Below, one piece after another: positions 1 through 7,590 of a DNA stretch of 33,026 nucleotides. Source of the stretch: an uncultured Bacteroidales bacterium. GTDB lineage: Bacteria; Bacteroidota; Bacteroidia; Bacteroidales; UBA932. The stretch is taken from positions 1 through 33,026 of the forward strand of contig CAJOHK010000013.1 in assembly GCA_905234285.1 (NCBI GenBank), given 5' to 3'. Numbering within the stretch: position 1 is the first letter of the stretch; every line of letters starts with the position of its first letter. The notes under the pieces are model-generated. The model was not told the origin of the DNA. It saw nothing but the letters and a program-made list of their open reading frames with translations, and made no database searches. Position numbers and translations under genes: made by a program.

Positions 1-39
1 AAGCGCAATACAAATATAATCAAAAAGATTGACAAAAGC

Positions 40-91
40 AATAGCTATTCCTTTGATTATCAAAAGAATAGCTATATTTTTAATGGCTATT
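40..91. repeat. three near-copies of AATAGCTATT in AT-rich leader
   Basis: The AT-rich left edge carries AATAGCTATT at 40-49, GAATAGCTAT at 66-75 and AATGGCTATT at 82-91. The core AGCTAT is itself partly self-complementary. They may be operator half-sites for a gene lying off the left edge. No gene is visible in 1-257, so function is unknown. Confidence 0.3.
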
Positions 92-100
92 GCAACGGAA

Positions 101-162
101 GGAGGACTGGTGCCCCAGAGGGCCGATAAGAGGGCCGATGCCCTCTAGGGCACCAGTCCTCC
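101..162. other. long hairpin with internal direct repeat
   Basis: A perfect 15-bp inverted repeat (GGAGGACTGGTGCCC at 101-115, its complement at 148-162) encloses a loop. The loop contains two copies of AGAGGGCCGAT (117-127, 129-139), and GCCCTCT (140-146) can pair with the AGAGGGC start of either copy. The inner strand can therefore form two alternative stems. No T-tract follows, so this is not a standard intrinsic terminator. It could be the 3' end of an upstream transcript or a structured RNA. Confidence 0.5.
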
Positions 163-182
163 CTCCTCTATTATCTATAAGA

Positions 183-238
183 TAAAAAAAGAAAGGAGGT
201 GACCTAAGTCAACTTGACTTTTTGGTCACCTCCTTTTT
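183..238 (-). terminator. intrinsic terminator of the nadK-uppS-bamA-ompH operon
   Basis: AAAGGAGGTGACC (192-204) pairs perfectly with GGTCACCTCCTTT (224-236). AAGTC/GACTT (206-210 and 216-220) extends the stem inward. A-rich 183-190 supplies a U-tract for minus-strand transcripts, and T-rich 234-239 supplies one for plus-strand transcripts. The hairpin lies 20 bp past the ompH stop codon and can work in both directions. Confidence 0.75.
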
Positions 239-257
239 TATGAGATTAAATGGGAAA

Positions 258-821
258 TTACTGAGCCTGGGCGGCTTGGGCCTGGGCCTGAAGCTCGGCC
301 TGGAGGGATTCCAGGGTACGGTCATCGGGGATGCTCAGGGCCTTGCGAGCTTCAGGGGTGAGATCTACCACCTTGGTCTCGTCAAAATACAGAGCCTGAG
401 ACTGGTCGAACAGGGCCGTGAGGCCTTTGGCCTTGGCCAGGTCGGCGACCACCTTCTGGGCTTTCTCGTTAATGGGAGCAACCAGCTGCTGCTGTTGCTG
501 CTGCAGTTCCTGGCTCACGTTCTGCTGGAACTCCTGGATGCGCTGCTGGATATCGGCCAGTTCACGCTCCTTGGATTCGCGAATGGCGGCGGTCCAGGTG
601 GCCTGCTTCTGCTGATACTGGGCGTACTTGTTCTGGAATTCCTCGGTCATGGCGGCGTAGGTTTCCTCGGCCTCCTTCTGGGAAGTGTTCATCACTTCGC
701 GGGCCTTGTCCATCTCGGGCATGAGCATTACCAGTTCATTGAAGTTAACGCGGCCCAGCTGCTGGGCACCTGCAGTGAGGGTCATGAATGCTGCAAAGGC
801 AATGACAAAAAGTTTTTTCAT
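258..821 (-). CDS. OmpH/Skp family periplasmic chaperone
   Basis: A 187-residue protein of the OmpH/Skp family, periplasmic holdases that escort unfolded outer-membrane proteins to the Bam complex. It begins with a clear signal peptide (MKK, hydrophobic core, cleavage after GAQ near residue 20). A short beta segment follows (GRVNFNELVMLMPEMDKAR), then a long charged coiled coil at about residues 40-130 rich in Gln, Glu and Ala, including a run of five glutamines. That is the tentacle architecture of Skp. The C-terminal half returns to a globular segment and ends in a low-complexity QAQAQAAQAQ tail. It lies 24 bp after bamA on the same strand, the usual arrangement, and is probably co-transcribed with it. 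A second, lipoprotein-type paralogue is at 5849. The family is certain; the client range is inferred. Confidence 0.9.
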   Translation of the reverse strand: MKKLFVIAFAAFMTLTAGAQQLGRVNFNELVMLMPEMDKAREVMNTSQKEAEETYAAMTEEFQNKYAQYQQKQATWTAAIRESKERELADIQQRIQEFQQNVSQELQQQQQQLVAPINEKAQKVVADLAKAKGLTALFDQSQALYFDETKVVDLTPEARKALSIPDDRTLESLQAELQAQAQAAQAQ

Positions 822-845
822 ACTATTGAGATATTATTTTGTTTT

Positions 846-3437
846 CTAGAATTGCTGACCTAAAACAAAGTGGAACTGGCTGCCGCCGTTGGTAGCGTCG
901 TCAAAGCCGTAACCCCAGTCTACACCCAGCAGACCAATCATGGGCAGGAATACACGCACACCTACACCGGCGCTTCGTTTAATCTGGAACGGGTTGAAGT
1001 CCCGGATATCGCTCCAGCAGTTACCGCCCTCCAGGAATACCAGTGCAAAGATGGTAGACTGCGGCTGCAGGATAACAGGATAGCGGAGTTCCACGGTAAA
1101 TTTATCGTAAACGTTACCCGCATAACTCTCGTGGCTCTGGCTGTAAGGCGTCACCTTCTTGGGCGTGAGGGAGTAGTCCTCGTAGCCGCGGAGAGAGATA
1201 ATCTCGGCGCCGTAGGTCATGTAACCCGACATACCGTCACCACCCACCTGGAAGTTCTCGAAGGGAGAATAACCCCAGTTGCGGTTGTAGTAGCCCAGAT
1301 AACCGAATTGGGCGCGGGTCATGAGCACCAGGTCTCCCACCAGTTTGGTGTACACCGTTCCGTTGAACTTCCACTTGTGGTACTCAATCCACTTGTAACG
1401 TTCGGCGGCGCTCCACGCATCGTAGTTGATATCCTTCCAGCTGCCCACCTTTTGCTTAACACGGTTGCCGGCATCGTCGTAGGTCCAGGTGTATTTGCGG
1501 AACAGCGAGAACGGCGGCGTAAGCTGCAGGGAGAGCGAGAACTCGGAACCCTGACGGGGATAGATCTGCTGGTCGGTGGAATTACGGGTAAGGGAGATGG
1601 TATAGCTCAAGTTGTGGGAAATACCATCGTTGAAGGCAAAGTAGCTGTTGGTCCAGTTGGTGAGCTTATAGGTTTGCCAACTGAGGTTGTTATAAAGGAC
1701 AAAATAGTTGTCGGGCCACTTGAGACGCGTACCCAGACCGGCATTGAAACCAAACACCTCGAACATTTTGTCGGTAGAAAGGATGCCGATGGCCAGGTAG
1801 GAGTTGGTCATGCGGGAATAGTAACCCGAGACGCTGAGCGAAGTAGGCTTTTTGCCGAAGAGCCAGGGCTCCATGAAGCTGGCGCTGAGCGAGGTATAAT
1901 AACGGCCGTTGGTCTGGAAACGGAAGGCAAGGTTTTGGGCATCGCCCAGCGGAACCGGTCTCCAGGCACCTTTCTCGAACAGACGGCGGGTCGAGAAGTT
2001 GTTGAAGCTGACACCCGCAGTGAGCACGAAGGTATTGCCGCCCCAACCGCCAGAGAGCTCCAGCTGCGAAGAAGGCTTTTCCGTTACATTATAAATAATG
2101 TCTACCGTATTGTTAAGCTGGTTGGGGATGATGGAATAACCCCCGGGGCCCATGATGGCCTCTGCGTCGAACTGACCCATGGAGGCAATCTCACGGATGG
2201 AACGCTCGAAGTCGGACTGACTGAACAGATAACCGGGACGGGTCATGAGCTGACGGCGTATCACCCGCTCATTGGTGAGGTCGTTGCCGTTGATGACAAT
2301 GTCGTTCAGGTAGGCGGGCTTGCCTTCCGAGATGCGCATCTCCACGTCCACGGAGTCGTTCTGGATGTTCACCTCTACCGGAGTGACGTTGAAGAAGAGG
2401 TAACCGTTGTCACGGTACAGTTTGGAAATATCGTACTCCGTTTCCTTACCGCCGCCATGAAGGCGCTTCTCCATGGTAACCATGTCGTACACATCCCCCT
2501 TCTTGAGCTGGAGGATATTGTTGAGTGCCTCTGAGGGATAAACGGCATTACCGGTCCAGGTGATGTTGCGGAAGTAATATTTGCGTCCCTGGTCAAAGTC
2601 CATGTCAATGTCCAGGTGCTTGTCGTCTACAAAATAGACGGAGTCCCTGACCAGGCGGGCGTCTCGGTAACCGGCTTCATTGAAGGCGTCCAGGACGGTC
2701 TTGCGGTCGGTCTGGTATTCTTTTTCCTTGAATTTCTTGGACTTGAAGAAGTTGTACCACTTGTTGGACTTGGTGTCCTTCATGCTCTTGGCCAGTTTGT
2801 ACTCCTTGACGTCCGTATTACCGCTGAAGTTGATGTGCCTAACGCGGATCTTATTGCCTTTGTTGACATTGAAGTTGACGCGGATGGCACTGCGGATAAT
2901 GGTATCCTTTTCTACATTGACGTTAACGTCTACTTTCTGGAAACCTTTCTCCTTGTAGTAGCGCTTGATAATGTCTACCGAGGTCTTTTCTACGTAGTCC
3001 GAGAATTCCCGGCCGGGACGCAGGTTCAGGCGCTCCTGAAGGTCCTTCTTTTCCGAGTTTTTGACACCGGTGTAAATCCAGCGGGAAACACGGGGGCGTT
3101 CCTTGATACATACCTTGAACCAGGCTGTATCGGCGCTGGCGTTAAGGGAATCCAACACCATGGCCACATCCTCAAAGTAGCGCTGGGCCACCAGACGCTT
3201 GACCACCCGGGTAATGTCTTCTCCGGGAACCGTCACTTCCATGCCCGGCTGCAAGCCCGTGAGCTGGAGAATCTGGTGCTCGTTAAAATACTTGTTGCCA
3301 TCTATGGAAACACCGCCCACAACATACTTGCGGGGGTGATTGTAATCTACCTCAATATTGCTGACAGTCTCCTGCGCCCGGGCGGTCCATACACCCAGGA
3401 GCAGCAAGGCCAGGCAGCATATCCTTCTTACAGTCAT
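846..3437 (-). CDS. bamA: outer membrane protein assembly factor BamA
   Basis: An 863-residue Omp85-family protein, the central subunit of the Bam machine that folds and inserts beta-barrel proteins into the outer membrane. A signal peptide (residues 1-21, ending ARA-QE) is followed by POTRA repeats up to roughly residue 440. Typical features there are a V-GNK-F segment near residue 45 and an NDLTNERVIRRQL segment near residue 385. The C-terminal transmembrane barrel follows. The lid-locking loop-6 motif appears as SLRGYEDY near residue 748, and the protein ends in phenylalanine (LGQQF), the barrel terminal signal. Length is normal for Bacteroidota. It sits 34 bp after uppS and before ompH. 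A TAnnTTTG element upstream (3458-3465) suggests extra transcription independent of nadK-uppS. Confidence 0.96.
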   Translation of the reverse strand: MTVRRICCLALLLLGVWTARAQETVSNIEVDYNHPRKYVVGGVSIDGNKYFNEHQILQLTGLQPGMEVTVPGEDITRVVKRLVAQRYFEDVAMVLDSLNASADTAWFKVCIKERPRVSRWIYTGVKNSEKKDLQERLNLRPGREFSDYVEKTSVDIIKRYYKEKGFQKVDVNVNVEKDTIIRSAIRVNFNVNKGNKIRVRHINFSGNTDVKEYKLAKSMKDTKSNKWYNFFKSKKFKEKEYQTDRKTVLDAFNEAGYRDARLVRDSVYFVDDKHLDIDMDFDQGRKYYFRNITWTGNAVYPSEALNNILQLKKGDVYDMVTMEKRLHGGGKETEYDISKLYRDNGYLFFNVTPVEVNIQNDSVDVEMRISEGKPAYLNDIVINGNDLTNERVIRRQLMTRPGYLFSQSDFERSIREIASMGQFDAEAIMGPGGYSIIPNQLNNTVDIIYNVTEKPSSQLELSGGWGGNTFVLTAGVSFNNFSTRRLFEKGAWRPVPLGDAQNLAFRFQTNGRYYTSLSASFMEPWLFGKKPTSLSVSGYYSRMTNSYLAIGILSTDKMFEVFGFNAGLGTRLKWPDNYFVLYNNLSWQTYKLTNWTNSYFAFNDGISHNLSYTISLTRNSTDQQIYPRQGSEFSLSLQLTPPFSLFRKYTWTYDDAGNRVKQKVGSWKDINYDAWSAAERYKWIEYHKWKFNGTVYTKLVGDLVLMTRAQFGYLGYYNRNWGYSPFENFQVGGDGMSGYMTYGAEIISLRGYEDYSLTPKKVTPYSQSHESYAGNVYDKFTVELRYPVILQPQSTIFALVFLEGGNCWSDIRDFNPFQIKRSAGVGVRVFLPMIGLLGVDWGYGFDDATNGGSQFHFVLGQQF

Positions 3438-3449
3438 TAGCGCGAATTG

Positions 3450-3466
3450 TTATCTTGCAAAGATAA
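3450..3466 (-). promoter_or_regulatory. internal bamA promoter -7 element within a 7-bp dyad
   Basis: On the minus strand, TATCTTTG (3465-3458) matches TAnnTTTG and lies 20 bp upstream of the bamA ATG. It overlaps a perfect dyad, TTATCTT-GCA-AAGATAA (3450-3466), which could be an operator. A good -33 TTTG is not evident, so strength is uncertain. Confidence 0.45.
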
Positions 3467-3471
3467 GTATT

Positions 3472-4173
3472 TTATTTCACTTTACCATAGCGGCGATCCC
3501 GGTGGGCATAGGCTTCCAGGGCTTCCCGGAACTGCGGTTTACGGAAATCGGGCCACAGGGTATCGGTAAAATAGAACTCCGTATAGGCCGATTGCCACAG
3601 CAGATAATTGGAGATGCGCAGCTCCCCCGACGTGCGGATGAGCAGGTCCGGTGCCGGAATGCCGGCCGTAACCAGATACTGCTCGAACCCTGGGGCATCC
3701 AGTGCCTGGAATTCCTCCGGGGAAAGGGAGGCGGCCGCCTTTTTCATGGCCTGCAGAATGTCCCACTGCCCGCTGTAACTGAGGAATACCACCAGCGTAG
3801 TCTTGGAATTGTTCCTGGAAGCGTCCTCCAGGGAATCGATGGCATGGTTCACTTTGTCGCTCAGGCGGGCGCGGTTACCCAGAACACGGAAACGGACGCC
3901 ATGGGTCATGATGTTCTGCGCCTCCTTTTGAATGGAGAGCAGCATGAGTTCCATGAGGGTGCTTACCTCGGTTTGGGGGCGGTTCCAGTTTTCCTCCGAG
4001 AAGGCATAGAGGGACAGGTATTCGATACCGTCCTCTACGGCGGCTTCCAGGCAGGCGCGAACGCTTTCTACGCCGGCCTTATGACCAAACACGCGATCCT
4101 TACCCTGCGCCTGGGCCCATCGGCCGTTGCCGTCCATGATAATGGAAACGTGCCTGGGAAGTGCTTTGTCCAT
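3472..4173 (-). CDS. uppS: isoprenyl transferase (undecaprenyl diphosphate synthase)
   Basis: A 233-residue cis-prenyltransferase that condenses farnesyl diphosphate with isopentenyl diphosphates to make undecaprenyl diphosphate, the lipid carrier for peptidoglycan and surface glycans. The N-terminal signature HVSIIMDGNGRWA (residues 8-20) carries the catalytic Asp14, followed by GHKAG. The C-terminal signature runs from RTSGELRISNYLLWQ to the FYFTDTLWPDF segment. All family blocks are present; it is slightly short but complete. It starts 3 bp after the nadK stop codon, so the two are translated from one message. Its product is the direct precursor of the carrier used by MraY at 28150. Confidence 0.95.
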   Translation of the reverse strand: MDKALPRHVSIIMDGNGRWAQAQGKDRVFGHKAGVESVRACLEAAVEDGIEYLSLYAFSEENWNRPQTEVSTLMELMLLSIQKEAQNIMTHGVRFRVLGNRARLSDKVNHAIDSLEDASRNNSKTTLVVFLSYSGQWDILQAMKKAAASLSPEEFQALDAPGFEQYLVTAGIPAPDLLIRTSGELRISNYLLWQSAYTEFYFTDTLWPDFRKPQFREALEAYAHRDRRYGKVK

Positions 4174-4176
4174 ATA

Positions 4177-5001
4177 TTATCCGTTGTTTCGCATATCCTC
4201 GCCCCAGAACAGCCGTGAAGTAAGGGCCTTCACAAAGCCGGACTCGGCGAGCCGGATGCGTTTGAGCGAAAATTGTGCCATCTCGATATGGATGGTCCAT
4301 CCGGGCTGAATATCTACGGTACGATTGTCGTTGGACATGGTGGCCACCCCATCCCGGGACTCAAAGGAAATATCGATTTTGGAGGTTTCCGGAACTACGA
4401 TGGGGCGCACGTTGAGGTTGTGCGGGGAGATAGGGGCAATGACCAGCACCTTGCTATCGGGCATACAAATGGGGCCTCCCACAGAGAGGGAATATGCCGT
4501 GGAGCCCGACGAGGTGGCCACAATGAGGCCGTCGGCCCAATAGGTGGGCAGCGGCTCGCCGTCGATGCTCACATGGATTCCCAGCACGGAGGAGCCGTTG
4601 CGGTGCAGGGCCACTTCGTTCACGGAGTAAGGGAGCATGCCGATGGACTTGCGGGCGTCGGGGCCCTTGAGCGTGGCATTGAGGACGGTGCGGTATTCGA
4701 TCCTGAAATCGCCCTCCAGCAGGGCCTTGCGCACAGCCTCGGGCCTGTTCTCGCACAGGAAGCCGATGCGGCCGAAGTTCACGCCCAGGATGGGCAGGCC
4801 GATATCGGCCACTACATGGGCCGCCGAAAGGAAGGTGCCGTCGCCGCCCATGGAAAGCACCAGGTCGGTTTCCGGGAGGACATCGGCCTTGGTACGGATT
4901 TCGTATACTTCGAAGGTGGCGTCTTCGAGGTCCTTGATGAGGGCCTTCATGCGGGCATCGTCCCGCAGCTCATCCTTCAGAATGAAATAGCCTATTTTCA
5001 T
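4177..5001 (-). CDS. nadK: NAD kinase
   Basis: A 274-residue ATP-NAD kinase that phosphorylates NAD to NADP in the cytoplasm. The GGDGT motif is at residues 52-56 (LSMGGDGTFLSAA). The NE motif that binds NAD appears in YSVNEVALHR, and the conserved glycine-rich GSTAYSLSVGGPI block follows. The C-terminus is the all-beta domain of the family. It is first in a minus-strand operon (nadK-uppS-bamA-ompH), with a TAnnTTTG promoter 20 bp upstream at 5024-5031. It is divergent from pdxJ, another cofactor gene. Confidence 0.95.
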   Translation of the reverse strand: MKIGYFILKDELRDDARMKALIKDLEDATFEVYEIRTKADVLPETDLVLSMGGDGTFLSAAHVVADIGLPILGVNFGRIGFLCENRPEAVRKALLEGDFRIEYRTVLNATLKGPDARKSIGMLPYSVNEVALHRNGSSVLGIHVSIDGEPLPTYWADGLIVATSSGSTAYSLSVGGPICMPDSKVLVIAPISPHNLNVRPIVVPETSKIDISFESRDGVATMSNDNRTVDIQPGWTIHIEMAQFSLKRIRLAESGFVKALTSRLFWGEDMRNNG

Positions 5002-5023
5002 GACTGTCGTTAAAATGAACCGC

Positions 5024-5031
5024 CAAAATTA
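5024..5031 (-). promoter_or_regulatory. nadK operon promoter, -7 element
   Basis: The minus strand reads TAATTTTG, an exact TAnnTTTG. The expected start point is near 5021, giving a leader of about 20 nt to the nadK ATG. The -33 element is weak. Confidence 0.55.
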
Positions 5032-5053
5032 ACACATTTTAAGTAAAAAACCT

Positions 5054-5061
5054 TATTTTTG
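5054..5061 (+). promoter_or_regulatory. pdxJ promoter, -7 element
   Basis: TATTTTTG matches TAnnTTTG exactly. The expected start is near 5064, about 19 nt before the pdxJ ATG at 5083. It shares an 81-bp gap with the divergent nadK promoter. The -33 candidate is a poor TTTT about 17 bp upstream. Confidence 0.55.
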
Positions 5062-5082
5062 TATACTTAATAAGTTCCTGAT

Positions 5083-5805
5083 ATGACCAGACTCAGTGTC
5101 AACATCAATAAAATTGCGACCATCCGCAATGCGCGCGGCGGCAATGTGCCGGACGTGACGCAGGCCGCCCTCCGCTGCGAAGCTTTCGGCGCCCAGGGCA
5201 TCACCGTCCATCCCCGCCCCGACGAAAGGCACATCCGTTACGCCGACGTGCGGGAAATCCGCCCGCTCATCCAAACGGAGTTCAACATTGAAGGCAACCC
5301 CACCGTTCAAAGTTTCGTAGACCTGGTGCTGGAAGTGGTTCCGGACCAGGTGACGCTGGTCCCCGACGGGCACAACGCCCTCACCTCCAACGCCGGCTGG
5401 GACACCCTCAAGAACCGGGATTTGCTCACCGACCTTTGCAACACATTCAAGGCCAAGGGAATACGCACGTCCATTTTCATCGACCCGGTTCCCGCCATGG
5501 CCGAAGGAGCCGCCGCCTGCGGTGCCAACCGCGTGGAGCTGTATACCGCCGCTTATGCCGAGCAGTACCCGTTGAACCGTGAGCTGGCCATCGCCCCCTA
5601 TCTGGAGGCAGCCAAGGCAGCCCGCGCCTGCGGCCTGGGGCTCAATGCCGGGCATGACCTTTCCCTGGAAAACCTGGCCTATTTTATCCAGACCATCCCC
5701 TGGACCGACGAAGTCTCCATCGGCCACGCGCTCATCAGCGATGCGCTTTATATGGGACTGGAGAAAACTATTCAGGCCTATCTTGGGGAAATACGCAAAA
5801 AATAA
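5083..5805 (+). CDS. pdxJ: pyridoxine 5'-phosphate synthase
   Basis: A 240-residue TIM-barrel enzyme that condenses 3-amino-2-oxopropyl phosphate with 1-deoxyxylulose 5-phosphate, the last ring-forming step of DXP-dependent vitamin B6 synthesis. The N-terminus is MTRLSVNINKIATIRNARGG, with the family's conserved Asn in the first strand. The active-site block HPRPDERHIRYADV (residues 43-56) contains the conserved His43, Arg and His50. A glutamate-containing strand lies at TEFNIEGNP, and GLGLNAGHDL gives the phosphate-binding loop with its catalytic His. Length matches the family exactly. It is monocistronic or weakly linked to the following lipoprotein, which has its own promoter. Confidence 0.95.
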   Translation: MTRLSVNINKIATIRNARGGNVPDVTQAALRCEAFGAQGITVHPRPDERHIRYADVREIRPLIQTEFNIEGNPTVQSFVDLVLEVVPDQVTLVPDGHNALTSNAGWDTLKNRDLLTDLCNTFKAKGIRTSIFIDPVPAMAEGAAACGANRVELYTAAYAEQYPLNRELAIAPYLEAAKAARACGLGLNAGHDLSLENLAYFIQTIPWTDEVSIGHALISDALYMGLEKTIQAYLGEIRKK

Positions 5806-5806
5806 C

Positions 5807-5814
5807 TACCTTTG
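5807..5814 (+). promoter_or_regulatory. promoter of the OmpH-like lipoprotein and following genes
   Basis: TACCTTTG is an exact TAnnTTTG, just after the pdxJ stop codon. A near -33 element, TTGG (5783-5786), lies 20 bp upstream, inside pdxJ. The predicted leader to the ATG at 5849 is about 32 nt. Confidence 0.6.
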
Positions 5815-5848
5815 TACCCTTGACCGAAATTATACATAAGCATTCATA

Positions 5849-6457
5849 ATGAAAAAGATTATCCTTCTTTCCGGCGTCGCCGCCCTCATGGCCTTCGCCG
5901 CCTCCTGCAACCAGAATCAGGCTGCAGCCCCTGCTCAGACCGCATCCCAGGACAGTGTCGCCGTGGCCGGCAGCATCGTTTTCTTCAATATGGATAAGGT
6001 AATGGAAGGCTACGACATGGCCAACGACCTCAATTCCGTATTCGAGACCAAGACCAACGGCATCCAGGCCGAGATTGACCGCCGTGGCAGCAAGCTGGAG
6101 AAAGACGCCGCCGATTTCCAGAACAAGGTGGACAAAGGCCTCCTCACCACTTCCGTGGCCCAGGCCCAGTACCAGAAACTGCAGCAGCAACAGCAGGAAT
6201 ACCAGCAGTACGTGGTGCGCAAGCAGCAGGAAATGGCCGAAGAGCAGCAGGTGATGATGAACCAGATTGCCAACGCCATTGCCGAGTTCGTAGAGCAGTA
6301 CAATGTAGAGCATGAGTATGCCCTCATCCTTGCCACCGGCGGCAGCATCCTCTCCACGCCCGTGGTTGTCGGAAGCGCTTCCCTCGACATCACCGAAGAT
6401 CTCCTCTCCGGCCTCAACGCCGAGTACATCAAGACCAAGGAAACCAGCAAGAAATAA
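5849..6457 (+). CDS. OmpH/Skp-like lipoprotein
   Basis: A 202-residue OmpH/Skp-family protein made as a lipoprotein. The signal peptide MKKIILLSGVAALMAFAASC ends in a lipobox with Cys20, followed by a Gln/Ala-rich linker. The body has the family beta strand (SIVFFNMDKVMEGYDM) and a coiled coil from about residue 60 to 150 with many Gln and Glu. After the coil the chain returns to a short conserved globular part (YALILATGGSILSTP). Membrane anchoring separates it from the soluble paralogue at 258 and suggests a holdase tethered to a membrane. It is 6 bp upstream of a glycosyltransferase gene and probably heads that transcription unit. Confidence 0.85.
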   Translation: MKKIILLSGVAALMAFAASCNQNQAAAPAQTASQDSVAVAGSIVFFNMDKVMEGYDMANDLNSVFETKTNGIQAEIDRRGSKLEKDAADFQNKVDKGLLTTSVAQAQYQKLQQQQQEYQQYVVRKQQEMAEEQQVMMNQIANAIAEFVEQYNVEHEYALILATGGSILSTPVVVGSASLDITEDLLSGLNAEYIKTKETSKK

Positions 6458-6463
6458 TTCAGG

Positions 6464-7579
6464 ATGAGGATTGCACTCCTGTCCAGTTTTTACCCCCTGC
6501 GGGGTGGCATTTCCCAGTTCAATGCAAGTATGTTTGCGGGACTGGGAAAGTGTCATTTAGTGAAGGCCTTCTCCTTCTCGCGCCAGTACCCCGACTTCCT
6601 GTTCCCGGGCAAAACCCAGTACGTAACCCCGGAGGACGAAGCCATGCCCGTACAGGCCGAAGCCCTGCTGGACACCGTCAATCCCTTCACCTGGCTCAAA
6701 ACTGCCCGGGCCATCCGGGCCTGGAAACCGGACCTGCTGGTAATGAAATACTGGATGTCCTGGTTTGCCCCTTCCCTGGGTTACGTAGCCCGTCACTGCG
6801 GCTGCAAGAGCGTAGTGGTGCTGGACAACGTAATCCCCCACGAGGCCCACTGGTTCGACAAGCCTCTCACCCGCTATTTCCTCAAGGGATGCACGGGCTT
6901 TGTAAGCATGTCGGAGAGCGTGGAGAAGGACCTTTTGAGCCTTCGGCCCGATGCCCCGCATACGCTGCTCCCCCACCCGCTGTACAGCCACTTCGGCACC
7001 CCGCTTCCCCGGGAAGAAGCCGCCCGTATCCTGGGCCTCGACCCCGGCCGCAAAACACTCCTGTTCTTTGGACTCATCCGTGAGTACAAGGGCCTGGACA
7101 TCCTGCTGGAAGCCTTCCGGGAACTGCCCCAGGACTATCAGCTGGTCATTGCCGGAGAGCCCTACGGCTCTTTCCAGAAATACCAGGATCTCATTGACTC
7201 CCTGCCCGGCAAGGACCGGGTGTATGTTTTCCCGGATTACGTCCGGGATTCGGAGGTCAAACGCTACTTTTCGGCGGCCGATGTGGCCGTCCTTCCCTAC
7301 CGGAGCGCCACCCAGAGCGGCATCAGTTCCATCGCCTATCACTTCGGCGTCCCCCTGGTGGTCACCGACGTAGGCGGCCTCAAGGGCACTATTGGCGCCC
7401 GTGGCACGGGAATTGTCGCTGCCAGGCCGGACCCGGAAATCATCCGGCAGGAAATCCTGCGTTTCTTCCGGGAACCGGGCGTGCGGGAAAACTGCCTCAA
7501 GGCCATCGACGCAGAAAAGAGACGCCTGGACTGGGACGTTTTCTGTAAGAACCTCACAGACTTCGCCGCCACCCTTTAA
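6464..7579 (+). CDS. GT4-type glycosyltransferase
   Basis: A 371-residue GT-B-fold glycosyltransferase of the GT4 (glycosyltransferase group 1) family. The N-terminal domain starts with LLSSFYPLRGGISQFN, the glycine-rich acceptor-side loop. The C-terminal domain starts near residue 200 with LLFFGLIREYKGLDILLEAF, a classic GT4 strand-loop-helix. It also has VFPDYVRDSEVKRYFSAADV and the donor-binding block SATQSGISSIAYHFGVPLVV, where the usual E-x7-E is changed to Q-x7-Y-like residues. No signal peptide or membrane helix is present, so it acts at the cytoplasmic face. The substrate cannot be read from the sequence. It sits between an envelope lipoprotein and a LysM protein with tiny gaps, consistent with a cell-surface glycan role. 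Confidence 0.85.
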   Translation: MRIALLSSFYPLRGGISQFNASMFAGLGKCHLVKAFSFSRQYPDFLFPGKTQYVTPEDEAMPVQAEALLDTVNPFTWLKTARAIRAWKPDLLVMKYWMSWFAPSLGYVARHCGCKSVVVLDNVIPHEAHWFDKPLTRYFLKGCTGFVSMSESVEKDLLSLRPDAPHTLLPHPLYSHFGTPLPREEAARILGLDPGRKTLLFFGLIREYKGLDILLEAFRELPQDYQLVIAGEPYGSFQKYQDLIDSLPGKDRVYVFPDYVRDSEVKRYFSAADVAVLPYRSATQSGISSIAYHFGVPLVVTDVGGLKGTIGARGTGIVAARPDPEIIRQEILRFFREPGVRENCLKAIDAEKRRLDWDVFCKNLTDFAATL

Positions 7580-7590
7580 CGTGTAAAGCC

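Noticed and set aside
224..238. GGTCACCTCCTTT resembling the 3' end of 16S rRNA
   Set aside because: No other rRNA sequence is adjacent; it is one arm of a terminator hairpin, so the likeness is coincidental.
870..2534. 554-codon open frame on the plus strand opposite bamA
   Set aside because: Antisense shadow of bamA with no recognisable domain.
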